Below, in pieces: positions 1-6,739 of a stretch of 20,860 nt of DNA. Origin of the DNA: an uncultured Novosphingobium sp. (lineage in GTDB: Bacteria > Pseudomonadota > Alphaproteobacteria > Sphingomonadales > Sphingomonadaceae); contig CALMBN010000266.1 in assembly GCA_937860195.1 (NCBI GenBank), positions 1-20,860 on the forward strand, read 5' to 3'. The notes beneath the pieces were generated by a model, which saw only the letters and a list, made by a program, of their open reading frames with translations, was not told the origin of the DNA and searched no databases. The stretch's first letter is position 1, and every line of letters starts with the position of its first letter. The translations under genes were made by a program, and so were the position numbers.

Positions 1-2
1 TC

Positions 3-164
3 TTCCTCGATCGGTTAGCCACGCACATTCTGGCCTTCGAAGGCAACAGCCACGTCGAATGGTTCGAAGGCAACTTCGCGGCTTATGAGGAAGACAAGCG
101 GCGCAGGTTGGGCGATGCTGCGGATCGGCCGACGCGGTTGGCGTATAAGAAGCTGACGCGGTAA
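3..164 (+). CDS. ettA: C-terminal end of ABC-F ATPase EttA (energy-dependent translational throttle protein), 5' part outside window
   Basis: An open frame enters from the left edge and stops at TAA 162-164, giving 53 residues. It reads [14 protein letters not shown], then [20 protein letters not shown], and ends in YKKLTR. This is the characteristic end of EttA: the strand after the second ATPase domain followed by the W-F-x-G-N-x-x-x-Y-E-x-D-K-x-R-R-L-G segment. EttA binds the ribosomal E site and gates entry into elongation according to the ATP/ADP ratio. The nucleotide-binding motifs lie outside the window, so activity cannot be judged. The gene converges on the minus-strand gene that starts at 764, with only three bases between the two stop codons and no visible terminator. 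Confidence 0.9.
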   Translation, partial: FLDRLATHILAFEGNSHVEWFEGNFAAYEEDKRRRLGDAADRPTRLAYKKLTR

Positions 165-167
165 ATC

Positions 168-764
168 TCAGACTGGGAGCAGCAAGGGTGATGTGGCATC
201 GACTGGATTGCCCCACCCCCATAGCTTGAGGCTGCCGTCTTCGAGTTTTGCCCATGCATCGGGCATTATAGGTGCCGCATATAGCTTGTGGTTGGCAGAC
301 TTGCGGATCTGGCGCTGGATTTTGCCGAAGACCGATCGCAACTGCTTCCAATCAACCTCGGCGAGCAAATCATCAGGGATCACTGAACGCTGATTTGCCC
401 CCTTCTCACTCCAGCAGATCAAGCTGCTTGCGCCGAGGCACCCGTTTTGCTCGCCGAGCCAGATGTAATCAATGAACGCAGGACTGTGCAGTACGGTTCT
501 GCCTTTTGCATTGAGTTTTCGCTGAGTTTCGGGATTGAAGGTGATCTTTTGCCAACGCGGATTTCCGCCGACATTGGAGGGCCATGCTGTAACTCCCCGG
601 TGACCTGCCCCAACCCGCCGTTCGATTTCGTCCCAGTCGTCGAACCACCGATTATCCTGATCCGGTTCTGAGTACGATTCCAGCAAGCGCATGCCTGGGA
701 CGTCGAACATCCAGCGCCACAAAGTGAGCAGATCGTTATCGGTAGCAAAGAAGTTGAACTGCAT
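168..764 (-). CDS. Uncharacterised 198-residue protein
   Basis: ATG at 764-762 is preceded by AAGAGG about six bases upstream, a good ribosome binding site. The protein has no signal peptide or membrane segment, so it is probably cytoplasmic. It starts MQFNFFATDNDLLTLWRWMF, is rich in Trp (WRWMF, RWFDDWDEI, LWGWG), and has a central part resembling a small alpha/beta fold (ITFNPETQRKL, PAFIDYIWLGEQNG). I recall the start pattern MQFNFFAT from scattered bacterial proteins without a known function, but cannot name a family. Proteins of this size with patchy distribution are sometimes immunity proteins of contact-dependent toxins; nothing nearby (no toxin, no VgrG or Rhs) supports that here. It sits in an accessory patch with an antitoxin remnant and an Uma2 protein. 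Confidence 0.7.
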   Translation of the reverse strand: MQFNFFATDNDLLTLWRWMFDVPGMRLLESYSEPDQDNRWFDDWDEIERRVGAGHRGVTAWPSNVGGNPRWQKITFNPETQRKLNAKGRTVLHSPAFIDYIWLGEQNGCLGASSLICWSEKGANQRSVIPDDLLAEVDWKQLRSVFGKIQRQIRKSANHKLYAAPIMPDAWAKLEDGSLKLWGWGNPVDATSPLLLPV

Positions 765-794
765 TTCAGCCTCTTGGTCTTTGACAATCCCGTC

Positions 795-905
795 TCACCG
801 CCCCGCCCCAGCCACATACCGCCGCAGCACCCGGTTGATTTTGGACTGATAGCCGTCCCATACGCGACAATCCGTCCCCCCTAGTAGACCGAATTGGTCG
901 TCGAA
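795..905 (-). pseudogene. Remnant of a DUF4415 / BrnA-type antitoxin (C-terminal end only)
   Basis: On the minus strand, downstream of the Uma2 stop codon, a frame without a start codon runs to TGA at 797-795. It reads DCRVWDGYQSKINRVLRRYV followed by AGAGR. The pattern W-D-G-Y-Q-S-K-I-N-x-x-L-R-x-Y-V matches the conserved end of DUF4415/BrnA antitoxins, where G-x-G-W-Q-x-R-I-N-x-x-L-R is the hallmark. The N-terminal part is missing: the frame meets a stop at 908-906, which is also the Uma2 stop. No BrnT-like toxin was found beside it. This looks like a decayed toxin-antitoxin locus cut by insertion or deletion. The match is short, so chance similarity is possible, though the key residues fall in the right order and spacing. 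Confidence 0.55.
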
Positions 906-1481
906 TTACCTCAGTGGCGGCAATTCAATCGACAACCCGTCAATCGTAGCCGCCACAAGCCGCCCCCCAAACTCTGCCTCATCGTTCCGGGTATAGCCCT
1001 CCGCGCCGGGCAACCACATCCGGTGGACGCGCTGGGCCTTGAGATCGACCACCCAATATTCCGGCACGCCGTGCTCGGCATAAAGCTCGGCCTTGACTCG
1101 CAAATCGTTCTTTTGCGTGGTGTCGGCAATTTCGACCAGCAACCGGACCGAATGAATCGGCACTGGCCCTTCACCATCGGGTTCTGTCGTCAGAATCAGA
1201 TCGGGTTCCGGCGCGCTGTTCGGTGCCATCGCAACCGTCGCCTCGCTGAGCAAGGCAAGTTCGGTATTGTGCGCCCCGATCCAGTCTCGGATTGCATCGT
1301 AAAGCGCGGCCTTGGCCCGGGCATGCGGCCGGTGTTGCGCATTCATGTAATAGACTTCCCCCCGGATCAGCTCAGTCTTCCCGTAGCCCTCAAACGCGCC
1401 AGCATCGTCGAGCCGGAAGAAGTCTTCGACCGTGAGCTTGTAAGGCAACGGCGACGTCGTAAGGGGCACCTGTTCGGTCAT
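906..1481 (-). CDS. Uma2 family (DUF820) restriction-endonuclease-like protein
   Basis: This 191-residue cytoplasmic protein has the full Uma2 pattern: ELIRGEVYYM (37-46), PEPDLIL (91-97), LLVEIADTT (114-122), then D-x-x-x-K (126-130), LYAEHGVPEYWVVDL. The fold is that of PD-(D/E)xK nucleases; the acidic residues D94 and E117 and K130 are plausible metal-site residues. The biological role of the family is unknown. It is often found in large numbers in cyanobacteria and more sparsely elsewhere. I chose ATG 1481-1479; GTG at 1487-1485 would add two residues, and neither has a strong ribosome binding site. The gene stands alone apart from the antitoxin-like remnant just downstream, and no methyltransferase is near, so a classical restriction-modification role is unlikely. 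Confidence 0.85.
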   Translation of the reverse strand: MTEQVPLTTSPLPYKLTVEDFFRLDDAGAFEGYGKTELIRGEVYYMNAQHRPHARAKAALYDAIRDWIGAHNTELALLSEATVAMAPNSAPEPDLILTTEPDGEGPVPIHSVRLLVEIADTTQKNDLRVKAELYAEHGVPEYWVVDLKAQRVHRMWLPGAEGYTRNDEAEFGGRLVAATIDGLSIELPPLR

Positions 1482-1685
1482 TGGCACAATCTATCACAGG
1501 GATCGGAATGGTCAAAACATAGTACCACCAACGATGTGGAGCGGGAATCTGCGTTCCTTTCACCAACACCCCTCCCAACCCATCCCAATCCTGACTAACC
1601 CATTCACCGTGCCGACAGAACGACTCGCGTATCCAGTGCCTCAATGTCGCCGCATTGTGCGGTGCCCAACGATGGAGATGCGGCC

Positions 1686-2768
1686 ATGGCCGTTAATTCG
1701 AACCTGAACTGGCGGCGCACCAGTGTGATTGCGCTGGCGATTGCGGCGCTTTCGCTGCCGACCATGGCTTCGGCTGAACGGGATCGCAGTGGCGGCCGTA
1801 ACTGGAGCGAGGGCCGCGGCAATCGCAGTGACGATGGCGCTCGCCCGCAGCGGCAAGAACCGCAACAGCGCAGCGAAGCGCCGCAGCAGAGCCAGCGCAG
1901 CTGGGCGCCCCCACCGCAGGCTCAACAGCAGCGCCAAGCCCCGCAGGCTGCCCCGCAACAGCAACAGCAAGCCAGCCGAGACGGTGGCAATCGTGGTGAA
2001 GGTGGCCGGCGTGAAGGCGGCGGTCGCAACTGGAACGGTGGCGGCCAGCAGGCTCCTCAGCAAGCTGTAGCTCCGCAGCAACAACGCCAAGCCAGCGGCG
2101 ATTGGCAGAGCCGTGGTGGCAACCGCGAAGGCGGAGGGCGCAATTGGAACGGCGGTGGGCAACCCCCGCAGCAAGCCGCCGCTCCGCAGCAGCATCGGCA
2201 GGGCGGAGTCCGTGCCGCGCCATCGCGGCAGTTGCGCAGCGGCAACTGGTCGGACGGCAATCGTACACAACAGGGCCGCAACTGGACCGATGCTGACCGG
2301 CACCGTGACGGTGACCGCACCTTGCGTGATCGCGGCCACCATGACAACCGGCAGTATTGGAACAACCGCAACTGGTCGGGTCACTGGGATCGCTCGCGGC
2401 AGCACAACTGGTCGGGCTGGAACAACAGCTGGAACTGGAACTACGGCAATCACTACAATCGCTGGAACACCGGCTGGCGTAATCACAACCGCTATGACTG
2501 GTACGGCTGGCGCAGCTATCACCCCAGCTACTTCCAGGTCGGCAGCTACTATTCGCCTTACCGCGGCTATTCATACACCCGGCTGAGCGTGGGCTTTTTC
2601 CTGGATGCGCTGTTCTTTGGTGAGGACTACTGGATCGCCGATCCGGGCTATTATCGCCTGCCGGATGCCTATGGCCCCTATCGCTGGGTCCGGTATTATG
2701 ACGATGCGGTGCTGGTGAACATCTACTCCGGCGAAGTGGCCGATGTGATCACCGACTTCTTCTACTAA
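1686..2768 (+). CDS. Secreted Gln/Asn/Trp-rich RcnB-family protein
   Basis: I chose ATG 1686 because GGAG (1674-1677) lies eight bases upstream and a clean signal peptide follows (RRTSVIALAIAALSL, cleavage after ASA near residue 30). The longer in-frame start at 1644 would bury the signal. The 360-residue product is exported. After the signal come Gly/Arg/Gln-rich low-complexity sequence with a 38-residue tandem repeat (REGGGRNWNGGGQ, at nucleotides 2010 and 2124), then an Asn/Trp/Tyr/His-rich stretch with many N-W pairs. The C-terminal domain matches RcnB: the segment from LPDAYGPYRWVRYYDDAVLV to VADVITDFFY. E. coli RcnB is a small periplasmic protein needed for nickel/cobalt homeostasis. 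This one is much longer, and metal binding by the His/Asn-rich part is only an inference. It is monocistronic, closed by a strong terminator. Confidence 0.85.
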   Translation: MAVNSNLNWRRTSVIALAIAALSLPTMASAERDRSGGRNWSEGRGNRSDDGARPQRQEPQQRSEAPQQSQRSWAPPPQAQQQRQAPQAAPQQQQQASRDGGNRGEGGRREGGGRNWNGGGQQAPQQAVAPQQQRQASGDWQSRGGNREGGGRNWNGGGQPPQQAAAPQQHRQGGVRAAPSRQLRSGNWSDGNRTQQGRNWTDADRHRDGDRTLRDRGHHDNRQYWNNRNWSGHWDRSRQHNWSGWNNSWNWNYGNHYNRWNTGWRNHNRYDWYGWRSYHPSYFQVGSYYSPYRGYSYTRLSVGFFLDALFFGEDYWIADPGYYRLPDAYGPYRWVRYYDDAVLVNIYSGEVADVITDFFY

Positions 2769-2786
2769 GCCTACCCGGCAAACAGG

Positions 2787-2819
2787 AAGGGCCCCGGCAG
2801 CAATGCCCGGGGCCCTTTT
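2787..2819 (+). terminator. Intrinsic (Rho-independent) terminator after the RcnB-family gene
   Basis: An 11-base-pair perfect stem, AAGGGCCCCGG (2787-2797) with CCGGGGCCCTT (2807-2817), encloses a nine-base loop and ends in TTTT (2816-2819). It starts 18 bases after the stop codon at 2768. It should isolate the RcnB-family gene from the hydroxylase operon downstream. Confidence 0.88.
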
Positions 2820-2889
2820 GCGTTCAGGCTTCGACGAACAGCATGGTTTGCCCATTTGCCGCACGGCTCCAATCGGATAGGCATGCAGG

Positions 2890-3567
2890 ATGAGCGCCAT
2901 CAGCGAAGCCCCTGCGCCCGATCGGACTGCCTTGATCCGGGTTGGAGCCCATGTCCGGCGGCGCCTTGATGCCAATCCCGATGCTTACCGGCTGCAAACC
3001 GACAAGGCCGAGATCTGGGCGGTCGGCGGGGTGTTCTCACCCGAAGAGTGCGTCCAACTGATGGCAATGATTGATCGCACGGCGGTACCATCGACGGTTC
3101 TCTCGCACGGTGAGACCGAGCCATGGAGAACCAGCAGTTCGGGCAATGTCGATGCCCACGATCCGCTCATCCGCGTGGTTGAAGAACGGATCGACGCGCT
3201 GCTGGGACTGCCGCATGAATGGGGTGAGACGATGCAGGGCCAACGCTATGACGTGGGTCAGCAGTTCAAATTTCATATGGACAGTTTCTGGACCCAGGCC
3301 GACTACTGGCCAGTGGAAGCCGGGCGCGGCGGCCAACGCTCGATCACCGCGATGGCCTATCTCAACCAGGTCGAAGACGGCGGCGACACGCATTTTACCG
3401 AACTGGGGATGGCGGTTAAACCAACCCCCGGCGCACTGCTGGTCTGGAACAACAATCTGCCAACCGGCAAACCGAACGAAAACACGATGCACGCCGGCAA
3501 TCCGGTGGTGAAGGGCGTCAAATACGTCATCACCAAATGGTACCGCTCGCGCAAATGGGGGTATTGA
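2890..3567 (+). CDS. 2-oxoglutarate/Fe(II)-dependent prolyl 4-hydroxylase family oxygenase
   Basis: This 225-residue soluble protein has the P4H-type double-stranded beta-helix. The iron ligands are visible: H129 and D131 in KFHMDSF, and H201 in MHAGNPV. K211 in VKGVKYVITKWYR is the expected 2-oxoglutarate-binding residue. Other family hallmarks are RYDVGQQFKFH, YLNQVEDGGDTHF and PTPGALLVWNN. Such enzymes hydroxylate prolyl residues or other side chains with O2 and 2-oxoglutarate; the substrate here is unknown. No signal peptide is seen, so it acts in the cytoplasm. The start ATG 2890 has only a weak AGG upstream. The stop codon TGA (3565-3567) overlaps the next ATG by one base (TGATG), which points to translational coupling with the DUF885 gene. 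Confidence 0.9.
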   Translation: MSAISEAPAPDRTALIRVGAHVRRRLDANPDAYRLQTDKAEIWAVGGVFSPEECVQLMAMIDRTAVPSTVLSHGETEPWRTSSSGNVDAHDPLIRVVEERIDALLGLPHEWGETMQGQRYDVGQQFKFHMDSFWTQADYWPVEAGRGGQRSITAMAYLNQVEDGGDTHFTELGMAVKPTPGALLVWNNNLPTGKPNENTMHAGNPVVKGVKYVITKWYRSRKWGY

Positions 3568-5375
3568 TGGATTGTTTGCTGACCCGGCGGCGCTTTGCTG
3601 CTGGAATGATGGCTGGCGCGGGCTTGGCCGCCCTGCCCGCACTGGCTGCAGAGCCTGAAGGCGGCGAGGATAGCAAGCTGATGGCGCTGTTCCGCGATTC
3701 TGCTCGGCGCGAAGATGCGATCGATCCGCTCAGCCTGATCTATCGTGGCGGCAAGCCTAATCTGACTGCTTTCCGCCAGGTCTTCACCGATCTGGCTGCA
3801 CGGCAACGGCGCGGTGTGGTCAAATGGCAACTTGGCGCTCTCGGCAAGATCGCCCGCTCAAAGCTGAGCCCCGAACGGCAAATTTCCTACGATATCTACC
3901 TGCGCGATCGGCGCGAGGCGGCGCTGTGGCTCCAGCCGGATATGGTCGCGCTCTATGCGGTCCGGCCGTTTACCCATTTCGGCGGATTGCATGTTGAATT
4001 TGCCTCGCTGGTCGCCAAGGGCGGGCCGCTACCCTACAAAAATGCGGAGGACTACCGCCGCAACCTGGAGCTGTTGCGCGCATTCCCGCAAGTGCTTGAC
4101 AATGCCGTGGCCCGGTTTCGCGACGGGATGGACAGCGGCGTGCTGGAAACTCAGCTAACCACCCGCAACATGGTCGGGCAGATCGATGCCATTTTGGCTC
4201 AGTCGCTTGCGGAAAGTCCGTTCACGTCGGCGGTTCGGGATTTCCCGGCGGAGGTTCCGGCAGTCCACCAGAGCGAGTTGCGGCAGCTCTATGAAGCCGC
4301 CACTACCGGCGAACTCTATCCAGCGTATCGCAAGCTCCGGTCCTTCCTGAATGACGAGTATCTGCCCGCCGCGCGGACCGCAGTGGGCATTTCAGCGATG
4401 AAGGGGGGTGCCGGGTTCTATCTGCGCGCGATCGAGAGCCAGACGACAGTCAGGCTGGAACCAGAAGCGGTGCACCAGCTTGGTCTGTCCGAAGTAACAC
4501 GGATCCAGAGTGACATGGACGGAGTCCGGCAACGGTTGGGATTCAAGGGCCCGTTGCGCGAATTCTTCGACGAAATCCGCACCAACCCGCGCTATCACCC
4601 CAAGTCAAAGGCCGAATTCGCCGCTGCTTTTGCCAAGGCGGCGCGCGAAGTCGATGCGAAAATTCCAGACTATTTCAACACGGTTCCCAAAGCCAGATTG
4701 TTGATTGAGCCCTATCCGGCTTACCGCGAAAAATACGAAGCCGGCGGCTCTTACAACCAGGGCTCGCCCGATGGATCAAGGTCCGGCACGTTTTTCTACA
4801 ACACCTATGACCTGCCCAGCCGGTTCCTGACCGGAGTGGTCACGCTCTATTTGCACGAGGGTGCGCCGGGGCATCACTTCCAGATCAGCCTGGCGCAGGA
4901 AGACAAGAGCCTGCCCGATTTCCAGCGCTATGGCGGCAACACCGCCTATGTCGAAGGATGGGCGCTCTATGCCGAGACGCTGGGTTACGACATGGGTTTC
5001 TACAAGGATCCGATGCAGCACTGGGGCACGCTCGATGACGAGATGCTGCGGGCTATGCGGCTGGTGGTGGATACCGGGCTCCACGCCAAGGGCTGGACCC
5101 GCGAGCAAGCGATCGAATTCATGCTGAGCAATTCGGGTATGGGCCGCACCGACGCGACCAGCGAGGTAGAGCGTTACATCGTCTGGCCGGGTCAGGCCTT
5201 GGGCTACAAAATCGGGGCGCTGACGATCCAGCGGTTGCGCAAGAAAGCGCAAGCCGCACTGGGCGCGAAGTTCGACATGCGCGCATTCCACGATTCTGTG
5301 CTGGGCAGCGGGGCCTTGCCCTTGCCAATTTTGGAAGCCAAGATTGATCGCTGGATTGGCGCGATAAGGGGGTAG
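3567..5375 (+). CDS. DUF885 family Tat-exported metallopeptidase-like protein
   Basis: ATG 3567 overlaps the hydroxylase stop codon by one base and has GGGGG five bases upstream, so I prefer it to the in-frame start at 3537. The product is 602 residues, normal for DUF885. It begins with a twin-arginine signal (LTRRRFAAG, then a hydrophobic run ending ALAA), which suggests export of a folded, perhaps metal-loaded protein. The family core is present near the C-terminus: L-H-E-G-A-P-G-H-H (H430, E431, H436, H437) and VEGWALYAETLG (E463, E470). These resemble the zinc site of gluzincin peptidases, with HE-G-x-P-G-H-H in place of HEXXH. Peptidase activity is inferred from that; the substrate is unknown. 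It forms an operon with the hydroxylase before it and the amylase after it (5-base gap). Confidence 0.9.
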   Translation: MDCLLTRRRFAAGMMAGAGLAALPALAAEPEGGEDSKLMALFRDSARREDAIDPLSLIYRGGKPNLTAFRQVFTDLAARQRRGVVKWQLGALGKIARSKLSPERQISYDIYLRDRREAALWLQPDMVALYAVRPFTHFGGLHVEFASLVAKGGPLPYKNAEDYRRNLELLRAFPQVLDNAVARFRDGMDSGVLETQLTTRNMVGQIDAILAQSLAESPFTSAVRDFPAEVPAVHQSELRQLYEAATTGELYPAYRKLRSFLNDEYLPAARTAVGISAMKGGAGFYLRAIESQTTVRLEPEAVHQLGLSEVTRIQSDMDGVRQRLGFKGPLREFFDEIRTNPRYHPKSKAEFAAAFAKAAREVDAKIPDYFNTVPKARLLIEPYPAYREKYEAGGSYNQGSPDGSRSGTFFYNTYDLPSRFLTGVVTLYLHEGAPGHHFQISLAQEDKSLPDFQRYGGNTAYVEGWALYAETLGYDMGFYKDPMQHWGTLDDEMLRAMRLVVDTGLHAKGWTREQAIEFMLSNSGMGRTDATSEVERYIVWPGQALGYKIGALTIQRLRKKAQAALGAKFDMRAFHDSVLGSGALPLPILEAKIDRWIGAIRG

Positions 5376-5380
5376 GGAAC

Positions 5381-6730
5381 ATGATCGGCAACTGGTTGAA
5401 CGCACTGCTTCGCGCCCTTTCAGCAGCGGCGTTGCTGCTCGCTGCAAACCCGGCCTTGGCGCAGGCTCCGCTTCCGCTCACCGAGGGACGCACCAGGGTG
5501 GTCCACCCGACCTGGACCGAACGCGCGGTGATCTATGAGGTCAACATCCGCCAGTATACTCCCGAAGGCACGTTCAAAGCCTTTGAAAGGCACCTGCCGC
5601 GGCTGAAGCGACTGGGGGTCAACACGCTGTGGATCATGCCGATCAATCCAATCAGCAAAAAGGAGCGCAAGGGCTCGCTCGGGAGCTATTACGCGGTCAG
5701 TGATTACTACGCGATCAATCCCGAATTCGGCACACTCGCGGATTTCCAACATCTGGTGAAAGCGGCGCACCGGCAGGGCTTCAAGGTCATCATCGATTGG
5801 GTCGCCAACCACACCGGGTGGGACAATGTCTGGGTCGATCAGCACCCTGATTGGTACAAGCGCAATGCCGAGGGCGAACTCGAAGGCTATAACTACACCG
5901 ATCTCAGCACCGGCAAGAAAGAGACCTGGGCCGACGTTCTGGGGCTCGATTATTCCAAGCTTGAAGTTCGCGAAGGCATGATCGAGGCGATGAGTTACTG
6001 GGTCAAAACCGCCGATATCGACGGGTTCCGGTGCGATGTCGCCTGGACCTTGCCGGTCGAATTCTGGGATCAGGCCCGGGCCCGGCTCGATGCGATCAAA
6101 CCGATGTTCATGCTGGCCGAAGCTGACACGCCCGAACTGCAAATGAACGCGTTCGACATGACCTATGACTGGAAGCTGTTCCACCTGCTGGTCGCTGTCG
6201 CCAAGGGCAAGGCTGATGCCCGGGATCTGGCGGCGCACTATACCAAGCCTGCGCGAACCTATCCGGCCGGGTCATACCGGATGATCTTCACCAGCAACCA
6301 CGACGAGAATTCGTGGCACGGCACCGAGCAGGAGCTCTACGGCGATGGAGCCGAGGCGATGGCTGTGCTGGCAGCAACCTTGCCGGGGATGCCGCTGGTC
6401 TATTCGGGGCAGGAAGCGGGCATCGACAAGCGCCTCAAGTTCTTCGACAAGGACCAGATCGAGTGGAAAGCCAACCCGCGCGGCAAACTTTATCCGTACC
6501 TGTTCGCTCTGAAACAGCGGCACCCGGCGCTGTCAAACAGGCATGAGCCCGGCAACCTGCAGATCATCGAAACCGGCAATTCCAAGGTCTTCGCGTTCCG
6601 CCGGATCAAGGGCAAGGACAAGCTGACCGTTGTGGTCAATCTGTCTGCCAGCCCGACAAATATTGTGATCCCGGGCATGCGTCCGGGCAAACTGCTTGGC
6701 TGGGGCTGGAAAATTATTCCCGGACTGTAG
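5381..6730 (+). CDS. Secreted GH13 alpha-amylase family glycoside hydrolase
   Basis: ATG 5381 follows the DUF885 stop by five bases, with AGGG upstream. The 449-residue protein has a Sec signal peptide (cleavage after NPALA, residue 27). The four GH13 regions are all present: DWVANH (139-144), GFRCDVAW with nucleophile D219, LAEAD with acid/base E247, and FTSNHDEN with H307 and D308 stabilising the transition state. Together they form a complete catalytic (beta/alpha)8 barrel followed by a small beta C-terminal domain (FAFRRIKGKDKLTVVVNLSA). It should cleave alpha-1,4-glucans in the periplasm or outside; the exact specificity cannot be read. The signal peptide and length suggest a maltodextrin-processing enzyme, but no maltose transport gene lies in the window. 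It converges on lysK with nine bases between stops and no clear terminator. Confidence 0.92.
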   Translation: MIGNWLNALLRALSAAALLLAANPALAQAPLPLTEGRTRVVHPTWTERAVIYEVNIRQYTPEGTFKAFERHLPRLKRLGVNTLWIMPINPISKKERKGSLGSYYAVSDYYAINPEFGTLADFQHLVKAAHRQGFKVIIDWVANHTGWDNVWVDQHPDWYKRNAEGELEGYNYTDLSTGKKETWADVLGLDYSKLEVREGMIEAMSYWVKTADIDGFRCDVAWTLPVEFWDQARARLDAIKPMFMLAEADTPELQMNAFDMTYDWKLFHLLVAVAKGKADARDLAAHYTKPARTYPAGSYRMIFTSNHDENSWHGTEQELYGDGAEAMAVLAATLPGMPLVYSGQEAGIDKRLKFFDKDQIEWKANPRGKLYPYLFALKQRHPALSNRHEPGNLQIIETGNSKVFAFRRIKGKDKLTVVVNLSASPTNIVIPGMRPGKLLGWGWKIIPGL

Positions 6731-6739
6731 CGCCCGGCG

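Noticed and set aside
894..1598. Plus-strand open frame opposite Uma2
   Set aside because: The Uma2 frame has complete family motifs; the opposite frame has no recognisable domain and arises from G+C-rich codon positions.
1641..2574. Two long minus-strand open frames of 293 codons each opposite the RcnB-family gene
   Set aside because: They are low-complexity Ala/Val/Pro or Ser/Cys/Arg sequences produced by the biased Gln/Arg/Gly codons on the other strand. They lack ribosome binding sites and domains, while the plus strand has a signal peptide and an RcnB domain.
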